64,000 nucleotides of DNA from CAYSUS01 sp964434165 (GCA_964434165.1 CAYSUS010000001.1:62001-126000); one strand, 5' to 3'; shown: positions 35,857 through 44,445, counted from the first letter of the stretch. Notes: a model not told the origin generated them from the sequence alone. Numbers and translations are program-made.

Positions 35857-36213
35857 TTGCTCCCTCTGGAAACGAGATTCCCTGCCGTGCGCGAACGCAA
35901 TCCCGAGACACGACCGGCAGAGCGCGGCCCATCGTGCGAGCGTCCCAGCCGGCGCAAGCTACTCAAGGCGGGCGCGTTCCTGCTGCCTGCGGTGGTCACC
36001 CTCCATGCCCGCACCGCCCTGGGGCAGACCGAGAGCGATCCGCTGGAAACGCTCAATCGCCACTACACCGACATGGACTATCTCTACGGCAACAACGAGG
36101 GGATGAGCACCTTCGACGTGAACCGCATCGCCGACCCCGCGCCGCAAGAGAACGAGTTCGGCGAGCCGATCTGGGAGGATGCGGACGGCAACTGGCACAC
36201 CTATGGGAATTGA
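35857..36213 (+). CDS. short Tat-signal peptide, candidate precursor of the HprK/PqqD cassette
   Basis: Peptide of up to 118 residues; TTG at 35857 is the furthest start and GTG at 35887 (about 108 residues) is a good alternative. The N-terminal half has a twin-Arg segment SRRKLLKAGAFLLPAVVTL, cleaved perhaps after TALG. The mature tail is acidic and rich in Asn, Asp, Tyr and Trp (YTDMDYLYGNNEGMSTFDVN and WEDADGNWHTYGN), with few basic residues. Its position right after a strong promoter and before a PqqD-like gene is what suggests it is the modified substrate. That role is inference. Confidence 0.55.
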   Translation: MLPLETRFPAVRERNPETRPAERGPSCERPSRRKLLKAGAFLLPAVVTLHARTALGQTESDPLETLNRHYTDMDYLYGNNEGMSTFDVNRIADPAPQENEFGEPIWEDADGNWHTYGN

Positions 36214-36268
36214 GCCCGCTTAGGCCCGCTCTCCTGCTTTTCTCTGGTATGTTGCCCGGGCATCGCGT

Positions 36269-36544
36269 TTGACGCACTGGACCGCGCGAAGTGCCGATCA
36301 CGTCTGGCGATCCTGGGACGACGAAGAGATCGTCGTCTTCCACGTCCCTTCCGGCGCGACCCACCTGCTCAACCGTGTCTCCGCGATGGTGCTTCGGCAC
36401 CTGGAAGACCGCTCGCTCACCGTGGCCGAGCTGACCTCCCGTCTGGCCCAGTCGCTGGATTGCGACGCGGACGACGAGCTGCGGGTTTACGTGGAACAGC
36501 TTCTCGGGGGCTTTGACAGGCTGGGCCTGGCGGAACCAACGTGA
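36269..36544 (+). CDS. PqqD-family peptide chaperone (HPr-rel-A type)
   Basis: Small protein of 91 residues, close to the normal PqqD length. The sequence EEIVVFHVPSGATHLLNRVS followed by AMVLRHLEDRSLTVAELTSRL shows the PqqD winged-helix pattern that recognises RiPP leader peptides and hands them to enzymes. The TTG start at 36269 is forced by the frame. Its stop overlaps the GTG start of the kinase gene by four bases, so translation is coupled. The family I recall as 'HPr-rel-A system PqqD family peptide chaperone' fits well. Confidence 0.82.
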   Translation: MTHWTARSADHVWRSWDDEEIVVFHVPSGATHLLNRVSAMVLRHLEDRSLTVAELTSRLAQSLDCDADDELRVYVEQLLGGFDRLGLAEPT

Positions 36545-37458
36545 GACTCTCCGATCTGAGCGCGACGGACCTGGTCGCCAGGCTCCGCGAGGGGCTCGCG
36601 TGGCGCGTGGGGCCGTTCGTGGTCCGGCTGTCCACGCCTCTGGAGCATGTCGCCCGGCACCTGGGCGACATGTACGCCGACTTCCCCGTGGTCGAAGCGC
36701 CCGACTGGATCGACGCCGACGTCACCGTGCGCCGCGACGGTTGGCTGCGCCGCCGGGTGAGCATCCGGGCGGACGGGACCGCCGTCTACCGCGGCGTGTC
36801 GTTCGCGCATGCGGTTCCGCTGGTCGAATGGACACTCAACCTGTGCGCTTTCCATCGCCCCAGCAACCACCTGCTCGTCCATGCCGCCGTGCTCGAGCGG
36901 CAGGGGGGCGCGGCGGTCTTTCCCGGCGGGGCGGGTTCGGGCAAGAGCACGCTCTGCGCGGCGCTGGCGCATCGGGGATGGCGCCTGCTTTCCGACGAGG
37001 TCGCGGCGATCTGCCCCGACACGCGGCGGATCATTCCGGTACCCAGGCCGGTCAGCCTCAAGGAGCAGTCGATCGACGTCGTGAAGCGCTTCGCGCCGCA
37101 GGCCCGCTTCGGCCCCACCTGGCCCGACACGGCCAAGGGCAACCTGGCCCACCTGTTTCCGCCCCGCCCCAGCGTGCTTCGCATGAACGAGCCGGCGGCG
37201 CCGGGCTGGGTGGCGTTTCCCGCGTTCACGCCCGAGGCCAAGGCCGAGCTCGCGCCGCTGAGCAAGGCGCAGGGGCTGCTCCGCTGTGCGCAGCACGCCT
37301 TTAATTACACGGTGCTGGGGAGGCGCGGCTTTGATACGCTGGCCGCGCTGATCGACCGGTGCGACTGCTTCGAGCTCCGCTACGGGGACCTGGAGGAGGC
37401 CACGGCCTTGGTCAACGCGCGTTGGGCCCGTCCGGCCGAGGTGGCGCAGCCTGGCTGA
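36541..37458 (+). CDS. HprK-related kinase A
   Basis: Protein of 305 residues from a GTG overlapping the PqqD gene. The HPr kinase/phosphorylase-type P-loop GGAGSGKST lies at 129-137, followed by LLSDEVAAICPD (about 149-160) with the acidic residues that bind metal. It resembles the kinases that phosphorylate lasso peptides or HPr-like substrates, but no HPr gene is here; the neighbouring peptide or the nucleotidyltransferase product is a more likely substrate. It is at family length with no membrane segment. Part of the four-gene cassette from 35755. Confidence 0.85.
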   Translation: MRLSDLSATDLVARLREGLAWRVGPFVVRLSTPLEHVARHLGDMYADFPVVEAPDWIDADVTVRRDGWLRRRVSIRADGTAVYRGVSFAHAVPLVEWTLNLCAFHRPSNHLLVHAAVLERQGGAAVFPGGAGSGKSTLCAALAHRGWRLLSDEVAAICPDTRRIIPVPRPVSLKEQSIDVVKRFAPQARFGPTWPDTAKGNLAHLFPPRPSVLRMNEPAAPGWVAFPAFTPEAKAELAPLSKAQGLLRCAQHAFNYTVLGRRGFDTLAALIDRCDCFELRYGDLEEATALVNARWARPAEVAQPG

Positions 37459-37499
37459 CCTCATCCCCCTTACCAGACCGCGCTGCGGAAGAGCTATCC

Positions 37500-38627
37500 A
37501 TGACCGTCCCGCGGCAGACCCTGTTCGATTGCATGGCCGACCCGGCCCTACTCGCCGCGCTGGAGCCGCGTCCTCAGCAGGCGCTATTGCGCCTGGCCCG
37601 CCGCGCCGCGCTGCTGACGCGCCTGGGGGCCCGGCTCGACGAGGCCGGCTGCCTCGATCGGCTCGCGCCCCGGGCACGCGATCACCTGCGCGCGGCCGGC
37701 GCCGTGGCGGAGCATCACGCGCGGAGCGTGCGGTGGGAGATGAACCGCGTGCGACGCGCCCTGCGCGACCTGGACGTGAAGACCGTTCTGGTCAAGGGCG
37801 CGGCCTACGTCATGCAGGGCCTTCCCGTGGCCCGGGGCCGCCTGGTCAACGACGTGGACATCCTCGTGCCCCGCGCCGCGCTGGCGGCGGTGGAGCGGGC
37901 GCTTCTGGAGCACGGATGGGTGCCGCTGGGAGAGGACGAGTACGACGACTCCTACTACCGCCGCTGGATGCACGAGTTGCCGCCGCTGCGTCATCGCGAG
38001 CGCGGCGCCGTGATCGACGTGCACCATACGATCCTGCCGCTCACCGGGCGTCTGCACCCCGATCCCCAACTGCTCTTCGCCGCGGCCCGGCCCCTGCCCC
38101 AGGGCGGCCTGTACGTGCTCGCCCCCGAGGACATGGTGCTCCACTCGGCCGCCCATGCGTTCCAGGACGGCGACCTGGGCGGGGGCCTGCGCGACCTGGC
38201 CGATCTGGACAGCCTCCTGCGCCACTTCGGCGCGCAGGAGGACGGCTTCTGGCAGCGCCTGGTCCCCCGCGCGCGGCAGCTCCAGCTCGCCCGGCCGCTG
38301 TGCTACGCCCTGCGCTACGCGGGCCGCGTGTGGCGCACGCCGATCCCCGAGGAGGTCGCCAACGAGGTCCAGCGCGACGGGCCGCGCTGGCCCGTGCGCC
38401 GGCTGATGGACGCCCTGGTCGCACGAGCCGTCGCCCCCGTGCGAGGCGGCCACCCCGACGTTGCGGGGGACCTGTCTCGCCTGATGCTTTACGTCCGCTC
38501 GCACTGGCTCCGCATGCCTCCGCTGATGCTGGCGCGGCACCTGGCCCGCAAGGCCGCGCGCCGGTACTTCGACCGCTCGGAGGCCGATTTGAAGCCCCGC
38601 GAGGGCGGCCGCGACGACGTGGTATAG
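37500..38627 (+). CDS. nucleotidyltransferase-family protein (NTP_transf_5 type)
   Basis: Protein of 375 residues, 41 bp after the kinase gene. The nucleotidyltransferase core is visible at TVLVKGAAYVMQG then LVNDVDILVP (about 99-124), with the paired acidic residues of DVD, and RGAVIDVHHTILP (about 164) supplies the third acid. The rest is helical and Arg/Leu-rich. Members of this family sit beside PqqD and HprK-like genes in peptide-modification clusters. It may transfer a nucleotide or sugar phosphate onto the peptide; the acceptor is unknown. Confidence 0.8.
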   Translation: MTVPRQTLFDCMADPALLAALEPRPQQALLRLARRAALLTRLGARLDEAGCLDRLAPRARDHLRAAGAVAEHHARSVRWEMNRVRRALRDLDVKTVLVKGAAYVMQGLPVARGRLVNDVDILVPRAALAAVERALLEHGWVPLGEDEYDDSYYRRWMHELPPLRHRERGAVIDVHHTILPLTGRLHPDPQLLFAAARPLPQGGLYVLAPEDMVLHSAAHAFQDGDLGGGLRDLADLDSLLRHFGAQEDGFWQRLVPRARQLQLARPLCYALRYAGRVWRTPIPEEVANEVQRDGPRWPVRRLMDALVARAVAPVRGGHPDVAGDLSRLMLYVRSHWLRMPPLMLARHLARKAARRYFDRSEADLKPREGGRDDVV

Positions 38628-38761
38628 AGGTTGTCCCTTTTCCCGGGCAGCGTTCAGCGCGATAATGGTAGCGGCAGGTGGATTCCCGATGGCTCGGCGG
38701 CTTCCGAGCCTTGTCAACTTCCCGCCGCGTATCCCCCCTTCCTCGCCTTGCCGGATCGACC

Positions 38762-40117
38762 ATGACAACGTTTCGTATGCTTCTGGCGGAGATCGCGTAC
38801 CGCAAGCTCAATTTCACGCTGGGCCTGGTGGCCGTCACCGTGGCCGTGACGCTGATGGTCAGCGGCCCGATGCTGGTTGAGGGCTACGGCCGTCAGACCG
38901 CCGCTGAACTGAGTCGTCTCGAACAAGGCGTGCGCCAGGCGGCCGATGAGGTGGCGCGCAGTGAGGAGGACCTGCGGGCCGAGTTGGCCCGGCTTGAGGA
39001 CGAAACACGCAAGGCGATGGTGGGCCTCGGCTTCAACCTGATCATCCTCCACGGCGCCACGGACATGGGCCAGTATTGGGCCACCGGCTTCCCCACGCAC
39101 GACATGGACCAGGAGTTTGTCACGCGTCTGGCTGGCAACCCCAGCTTGACGATGGTCAACCACGTCGTCGGCACGCTCCGCGAGAAGATCGAGTGGGAGG
39201 GACGCACCGCGGGCCTGGTGGGCTACCTCCCCGAAGCCACGCGCGCACACCGCCGCAAGCAAGCTCCCATGGGCTACACGATCGAGCCGGGCACCGTCTT
39301 CTTGGGGCACCTCCTCGCGGGCGATCGAAAGGAGGGCGACCAACTCGAAGTCCTCGGCAAGCAGTTCAAGATCGCCAAGGTCCTTCCCGAAATGGGAAGC
39401 GAGGAAGACAACACCATCGCCATGCACTTGGACGACGCTCAAGAGTTGCTTCGCGAGGGGCGCAAGGTCGTCAACCAGATCATGGCCATCGACTGCCGCT
39501 GCGCCGAAGCCGACCTCCCCAGGATCCGCAAGCAAGTGGCCGACATCGTGCCCGAGTGCTTCGTGAGCCGCGTCAGTAAGCGCGCCGCCGGCCGCTCGCG
39601 CCAGCGAACCATGGTCCGCGAGCAGTTCGAAAGGACCATCCTGCGCCAGAAGGAGGACCTCAACAGCCGCGAGGAGCACCTCGCTCAGACCGCTGCCCGC
39701 CGCAAGAACATGCAGGGCACGCTGGAGACCATGACCGGGGCCCTGACGCTCCTGGTGGCTGCGATCGCCGCGATCTGGGTGGGGCTGCTCTTCATGACCA
39801 ACGTGCGCGAGCGAATCACGGAGATCGGCGTGCTTCGGGCCATCGGCAAGGGCTCCGGGACGATCGCCACGCTCTTTCTCGGCAAGGCCGTGCTCCTGGG
39901 AATCCTTGGCGGCGCCGTGGGACTGGTGGCTGGAACCGGCCTGGGCTGGATCCTCCAGGTCCGTGGACTCGGACTGCCGGCCAACAGCTTCGATCTTCCG
40001 GTGAGCGTTCTGATCACGGCGATGGTCGGCGCGCCGCTTCTGGCCGCCATCGCCAGCTACTTGCCCACGCTCTCCGCACTGGGGCAGGACCCGGCCGTGG
40101 TGCTCCGCGAGCCCTGA
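38762..40117 (+). CDS. FtsX/MacB-like ABC permease
   Basis: Permease of 451 residues: one membrane helix near the start (FTLGLVAVTVAVTLMVSG), a large extracytoplasmic domain with a coiled coil (about 45-85, and again at 290-330), and three C-terminal helices (LLVAAIAAIWVGLLFMTN, LLGILGGAVGLVAGTGLG, LITAMVGAPLLAAIASYLP), the FtsX/MacB plan. The cytoplasmic signature ITEIGVLRAIGKGSG (about 356) is characteristic. No ATP-binding gene is adjacent; the ATPase must be encoded elsewhere. The stop overlaps the end of the convergent transporter gene by 61 bp. Confidence 0.85.
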   Translation: MTTFRMLLAEIAYRKLNFTLGLVAVTVAVTLMVSGPMLVEGYGRQTAAELSRLEQGVRQAADEVARSEEDLRAELARLEDETRKAMVGLGFNLIILHGATDMGQYWATGFPTHDMDQEFVTRLAGNPSLTMVNHVVGTLREKIEWEGRTAGLVGYLPEATRAHRRKQAPMGYTIEPGTVFLGHLLAGDRKEGDQLEVLGKQFKIAKVLPEMGSEEDNTIAMHLDDAQELLREGRKVVNQIMAIDCRCAEADLPRIRKQVADIVPECFVSRVSKRAAGRSRQRTMVREQFERTILRQKEDLNSREEHLAQTAARRKNMQGTLETMTGALTLLVAAIAAIWVGLLFMTNVRERITEIGVLRAIGKGSGTIATLFLGKAVLLGILGGAVGLVAGTGLGWILQVRGLGLPANSFDLPVSVLITAMVGAPLLAAIASYLPTLSALGQDPAVVLREP

Positions 40118-41088
40118 TCGTCGGACCGCCCTTCCCGATCGCTCCTCGCAGCCCATCGTCGGGCGAGTATCGTCCCGGTGAGCATGCAGCCAAAGGTGTA
40201 AAGGGCCGTGGGGATCGCCGTCCGGCTGTCGAAGTGGGCCATGGCGATCATCGTCCCCACCCCGGCGTTCTGCATGCCGACTTCCAGCGTCAGCGCCCGA
40301 CGCATGGCGTCGGGCAGCCCCAGGGCCCGTCCTCCCAGGTAGCCGGCCGTGTAGCCGCCGAGATTGACCGCCAGGAGCGCCGCGGCGATCGTCGGGACCA
40401 AGGCGAGGCGGTCCGCGTTCAGGCTCACCACGGTGGCGATGATCCAAAGGATCGAGAGGTTGGCCACGATGGAGGCCACGCGCTCGGCCCAGTGCCGCCA
40501 CACGGCCAGCCGCCGCGAGAGCAGATGGCCGGCCACGACCGGCACGACCACCGTCAGCAGCAGATGGACGCTCACTTTGATCAGGTCCATCTCCACCCTG
40601 CGCCCGAGCGTGAGCTTCATGGCCAGCGGCACGACCAGAGGCGAGAGGAGCGTCGCCGAAGTCGTCAGACTCACCGAGTAGCTCACGTTGCCCCGCGCGG
40701 CCAGCGTGAGCACGTTGGAGGCCATGGCCCCGGGCACGCATCCCACCAGCACGCAGCCGTTCAGCGCCGATCCCTTCAGTCCGAAGGCCAGGCCCACGCC
40801 CAGGGCCAGAAGCGGCATGGCCGTGTACTGGATCGCCGTCCCCCCAAGAACCAGCGGCCAGCGGCGAACCACCTGGCGGACCTCGTCCTCGGGCAGAAGC
40901 GATCCGATGGCGAGCATGGTCGCGGCCACGAGGTAGTCGAGCGCCGGGCGGCTGGACGCAAACGGGTTGAGCACCCCGAAAGGCCAGCGCGTCCACGCGT
41001 ACGCCGCCGCGCTGAGCAACACCAGCCAGACCATCAGATACCGTTCCAGCGCAGCGCGAACGTTCGAGAAGACTCCGTCGATCGCCAT
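40057..41088 (-). CDS. bile acid:sodium symporter family protein
   Basis: Protein of 343 residues with about nine or ten membrane helices. The BASS-type motifs are ALNGCVLVGCVPGAMASNVL (about 116) and LTLEVGMQNAGVGTMIAMAH (about 265). Despite the name, bacterial members move assorted organic anions with Na+. The ATG at 41088 is preferred over an upstream TTG at 41109. The last 25 residues overlap the convergent permease gene on the opposite strand (40057-40117) and look like random C-terminal tail. Substrate unknown. Confidence 0.85.
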   Translation of the reverse strand: MAIDGVFSNVRAALERYLMVWLVLLSAAAYAWTRWPFGVLNPFASSRPALDYLVAATMLAIGSLLPEDEVRQVVRRWPLVLGGTAIQYTAMPLLALGVGLAFGLKGSALNGCVLVGCVPGAMASNVLTLAARGNVSYSVSLTTSATLLSPLVVPLAMKLTLGRRVEMDLIKVSVHLLLTVVVPVVAGHLLSRRLAVWRHWAERVASIVANLSILWIIATVVSLNADRLALVPTIAAALLAVNLGGYTAGYLGGRALGLPDAMRRALTLEVGMQNAGVGTMIAMAHFDSRTAIPTALYTFGCMLTGTILARRWAARSDREGRSDDQGSRSTTAGSCPSAESVGK

Positions 41089-41373
41089 GCCGTTGCGCCA
41101 AGAGTACAAGGGAAGCCTCCGCGGCGCGCGATTCCGTCACGCCCAGACCGCCGCAAGTGTATCGCGCCTGGCGCGGCGAGTCGCCACCCGGACGCGACCA
41201 GGACGCGGCACCCCGAAGCAGGAGGTAGATCACCCCGCATACCCCGAAAACGCAGCACGCGGCGGCGTCGCGGGGCGCCCGTCCGGCGACCTTGCGACAG
41301 GACCTCGTCCGCTCTCCCGCGCCGCGAGAGAACGCGCCGGCCTTCGCTCCGCAGCCTGAGCACGCAACTGGAC

Positions 41374-41402
41374 TTAACACAGTTTCGCCATTTTGCGATA
41401 CT
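41374..41402 (+). promoter_or_regulatory. sigma-70 promoter for lpxB
   Basis: TTAACA (-35), 17-bp spacer, GATACT (-10), about 60 bp before the GTG of lpxB. Good match; the surrounding DNA is AT-richer than average. It lies in the 374-bp divergent gap 41089-41462, in which I see nothing else. Confidence 0.6.
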
Positions 41403-41462
41403 TCCCCCACCCACAAGGTCCCCATACGGGGCAAGGAACGCGCTGGCAGGGAGGAAGTCTGC

Positions 41463-42737
41463 GTGAGGCGAGAGGGACTAAGGATCTTCTTCTCCGCGGG
41501 AGAGCCCAGCGGAGATCTCCACGGGGCCAATCTGATCCGCCAGTTGAAGGCCCGGGATCGGAATCTCCAGGCCGTTGGATACGGCGGGCCCAAGATGGCT
41601 GCCGCAGGATGCCGGCTGCACGCCGACTTGACCGCGTTGGCCGTCATGTGGTTTCTGCGAGTGATTGGCAATCTACACAAGTTCTGGAATCTGGCCAGTC
41701 TCGCCGACCGTTATTTCCGTCATCACAAGCCCGACGCCGTGGTCCTGATCGACTACCCGGGCTTCAACATGTGGATCGCCAGGCGCGCCAAGGCGCATGG
41801 CATCCCCGTGTTCTACTACTCACCGCCGCAGGTCTGGGCTTGGGCGCGATGGCGCGTCAAGAAGATGCGCCGCCTGGTGGATCACGTGCTGTGCGGCCTG
41901 CCGTTCGAGGAGGATTGGTTCCGCCAGCGCGGCTGCGCCACGACCTATGTCGGCCATCCGTTCTTCGACGAGATCGACGGCGGCCATCTCGACCGGGCTT
42001 TCCTGGAGGCCTTCCGAGATCAGCCCGGACCGCTGGTGGTGATCCTGCCCGGCTCGCGCACCCAGGAGGTGGCGGACAACCTCCGCTGGTTCCTCAAGGC
42101 GTGCCGGCTCGTGGGGCAGACCGTGCCCGGCGTTCGCTTCGCCGTGGCGTCGTTCAAGCCGCACCAGGCCGAGATGGCGCGGCGCGCGGTGTACGAGAGC
42201 GGCCTCTGCGTGGACGTTCACGTCGGGCGCACGCCCGAGCTGATCCGCCTGGCCGACTGCTGCATGGCCTGTTCGGGCTCCGTGTCGCTGGAGTTGATGG
42301 CGCACGCCAAGCCCACCGTGGTGCTGTACTGGGTGAGCAGGCTGGCCTACACCGTGCAGCGGTATCTCCGCAAAGTGAAGTACATCACGCTAGTGAATCT
42401 ACTCGCGGCCGACGACCCGTTCGACGAGGACCTCACGCCATTCGATCCGTCGCAGCCCGGCGCCGAGCGCGTGCTGTTCCCGGAGTACCTCACCTGGGAA
42501 GACAAGACGCCGGAGCTGGCCGGCCACGTCATCGAGTGGTTGACCGACGCATCGAAGCGCGCAGCCCGCGTCCGCCAGCTCGCGGAGCTGCGCGACAGGA
42601 TCGCCCGGCCGGGCGCATCACGTCGGGCCGCGGAGTTCCTTCTCGCCGCGCTGGCAAGGCGCAAGACCCCGGTGCCGCGTCCGCACTTCCTGCCGGCGCC
42701 GGCGCGGCACGGCGGGGGTTCGCTTCGCGAGGCGTGA
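41463..42737 (+). CDS. lpxB: lipid-A-disaccharide synthase
   Basis: Joins UDP-2,3-diacylglucosamine and lipid X to give the lipid A disaccharide, at the inner membrane. 424 residues from a GTG with GGGAGGA seven bases upstream. Family landmarks: SAGEPSGDLHGANLI (about 9-23), a GT-B fold, DYPGFNMWIARRAK, GHPFFDEI and PGSRTQEV. The C-terminal 15 residues are an unusual Gly/Pro tail. Its presence supports a Gram-negative outer membrane in this organism. No lpxA, lpxC or lpxD is adjacent. Confidence 0.93.
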   Translation: MRREGLRIFFSAGEPSGDLHGANLIRQLKARDRNLQAVGYGGPKMAAAGCRLHADLTALAVMWFLRVIGNLHKFWNLASLADRYFRHHKPDAVVLIDYPGFNMWIARRAKAHGIPVFYYSPPQVWAWARWRVKKMRRLVDHVLCGLPFEEDWFRQRGCATTYVGHPFFDEIDGGHLDRAFLEAFRDQPGPLVVILPGSRTQEVADNLRWFLKACRLVGQTVPGVRFAVASFKPHQAEMARRAVYESGLCVDVHVGRTPELIRLADCCMACSGSVSLELMAHAKPTVVLYWVSRLAYTVQRYLRKVKYITLVNLLAADDPFDEDLTPFDPSQPGAERVLFPEYLTWEDKTPELAGHVIEWLTDASKRAARVRQLAELRDRIARPGASRRAAEFLLAALARRKTPVPRPHFLPAPARHGGGSLREA

Positions 42738-42917
42738 GCCGATTCGAGGCCGCCTCGGTCCAGGTGAGACCAGCGCGTGGGGCCGTGAAGGTGGGCGATC
42801 GCCCTCGGCGTGCTAGAATTGGGCGACCGGCGCGGCCGGCGCAGGGCCTCCGACCCCGCGCTGCGCCCTGCGAACAGCGCCGGCGGCGGGTTTCTTGCTT
42901 CGGACGAGGAGCTTTGC

Positions 42918-43673
42918 GTGCTTCTGGGCGAACCGCAGCGAACGCAAGCCGACCTGAGCTTTGTGCTGTTCGGCATCCCGGTGCGCGTGCACCCGGTGTT
43001 CTGGTTCGTGGCGGTCATCCTGGGGGCTCGGGGCATCGAAGGCCCGATGGACCTCGTCGTCTGGGTCATGGCCGTCTTCCTGGCGATTCTGATCCACGAA
43101 CTGGGCCACGCCCTGGTGATGCGGCGGTTTGGGTTCCGGCCTTGGATCACGCTCTACGGGCTGGGCGGCCTGGCCTCGTGCGACCGCGGCGGCCGCCATT
43201 CCAGCTTCGGACACAGCGCGCTGGGCCAGATCCTCATCTCGGCGGCGGGCCCCGGCGCGGGATTCGTGCTCGCCGGGGCCATCGTCGGGGTGCTGCTGAT
43301 CACCGGGCACCAGGTCACGGCGGAGGTCGGCGCGCCCTACGGGCTGCTCCTGCGGAGCAGGGACCCGATCGGCTCGCCCTACTTCGACGAGTTCCTGCAT
43401 TACGTCCTGTTCATCAGCGTGACCTGGGGCCTGGTCAACCTGTTGCCGGTCTATCCGCTCGACGGAGGCCAGATCGCGCGGGAGTTGCTCCTCTGGGCCA
43501 ATCCGCGCGAGGGCATCCGCCAGTCGCTGCTGCTCTCGGTCTTCACGGGAGCCGGGATGTGCCTGATCGGATTGGTCATGTGGGGAAACATCTTCGTGGG
43601 AATCCTGTTCGGATACCTGGCGATGTCCAGCTACATGACGCTCCAGTCGTACGAAGGACGCGGGCCGTGGTAG
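42918..43673 (+). CDS. site-2 protease / M50 family zinc metalloprotease
   Basis: Intramembrane zinc protease of 251 residues. Zinc-binding HELGH is at 60-64 inside a membrane helix and the third ligand Asp is in NLLPVYPLDGGQIARE (about 175-190). About five or six helices; no PDZ domain. It would cleave membrane-anchored regulators or signal peptides within the bilayer. The GTG at 42918 has GAGGAG six bases upstream. It follows lpxB after 180 bp, probably a separate or weakly joined unit. Confidence 0.9.
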   Translation: MLLGEPQRTQADLSFVLFGIPVRVHPVFWFVAVILGARGIEGPMDLVVWVMAVFLAILIHELGHALVMRRFGFRPWITLYGLGGLASCDRGGRHSSFGHSALGQILISAAGPGAGFVLAGAIVGVLLITGHQVTAEVGAPYGLLLRSRDPIGSPYFDEFLHYVLFISVTWGLVNLLPVYPLDGGQIARELLLWANPREGIRQSLLLSVFTGAGMCLIGLVMWGNIFVGILFGYLAMSSYMTLQSYEGRGPW

Positions 43674-44137
43674 CCCGCACCAACGCTCCGAGCGATGTGA
43701 TGGATGGTCCAGGGCTTCGCGAGAGGGGATTCCTCTTCGCTGCGTTTGCACCTTCGGCCCGACGAGCAGGTACGGTCGGCTGATGCGTTCCCCTTGTGGA
43801 TGGAACGGGTCACCCGAGGTTCATGGCGCATTCGAAGCGCGTTGAGCCCGCGTGCCGAAGCGTTGCCACGCGCGAAATATTTTTGCAAATCGCGCGCGAT
43901 TTTGCCGAAATCATGTTGAAATTTCTTCGAGAATGCGTACAAATACTTGCGAATGGGTCTTGCTATCATGCTAGTTGACCGATCCAACGATAAGAGACGG
44001 GTGGCCGTACGTTGGAGGTTAACAAGGAAGTTGGTGGTTGTTTCTGTTAAGGGCGAAGGTCTTTCGAGGCATTAGGACGCCTAACCACTTCGAGACGGAC
44101 CTCGCCGAGTACCTTTTCCATGAACGGAGGACGAACG
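43674..44137 (+). other. 464-bp upstream region of the histone-like gene
   Basis: Unusually AT-rich for this window from about 43870 to 43985. It contains an imperfect 21-bp palindrome (GCAAATCGCGCGCGATTTTGC, 43885-43905; one bulge) that could be an operator, and TATCAT near 43963 as a possible -10. No protein gene is visible. Likely carries the promoter and control sites of the gene at 44138. Confidence 0.4.
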
Positions 44138-44269
44138 ATGCCCAAGAAGAAAGCGACCAAGAAGAAGGCGGCCAAGAAGAAGACCGCCAAGAAGAAGACC
44201 GCCAAGAAGGCGGCGAAGAAGAAGGTCGCCCGCAAGAAGAAGACCGCCAAGAAGACCGCCAAGAAGTAA
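44138..44269 (+). CDS. lysine-rich histone H1-like protein, 43 residues
   Basis: Tiny, extremely basic protein: 26 of 43 residues are Lys and one is Arg, with the rest Ala, Thr, Val and Pro. It is built from a repeated KKK-A/T-A pattern (PKKKATKKKAAKKKTAKK and so on). This is the composition of the C-terminal tail of histone H1 and of the bacterial Hc1/HctB-like nucleoid proteins. It has a GGAGG ribosome site 7 bases before the ATG at 44138; an upstream ATG at 44120 would add MNGGRT. It likely coats DNA or RNA. The AT-rich leader suggests high expression; a palindrome terminator follows. Confidence 0.82.
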   Translation: MPKKKATKKKAAKKKTAKKKTAKKAAKKKVARKKKTAKKTAKK

Positions 44270-44378
44270 CGTCTGGCGATCGCCGCCGGCGGATTCTGCC
44301 GCGCGGCGGCACCGGGGCCGCGCTGATCGCGAGGTGGCCGAGCGCGGCCCGGTTTCTGGCCGGTGGCAACGACGAGAA

Positions 44379-44411
44379 AGAGCCGCTCCGGAATGCATTC
44401 CGGGCGGCTCT
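44379..44411. terminator. hairpin between convergent histone-like and mrp genes
   Basis: 33-bp near-perfect palindrome (outer stem AGAGCCGC with GCGGCTCT, inner GGAATGCATTCC). It lies between the stops of the lysine-rich gene and mrp, so it could terminate both. There is no long T run on either strand, so it is a weak intrinsic terminator at best. Confidence 0.55.
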
Positions 44412-44445
44412 AAGTGTTTGAAGGGAATGGATTTCCGTTCTCGGC

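Noticed and set aside
35857..38627. A lasso-peptide cluster
   Set aside because: PqqD, HprK-like and nucleotidyltransferase genes occur, but there is no asparagine-synthetase-like cyclase or B2 transglutaminase-like protease, so a lasso fold is unsupported.
44379..44411. A member of the dispersed palindrome family
   Set aside because: Its sequence is unrelated; it is a separate hairpin between convergent genes.
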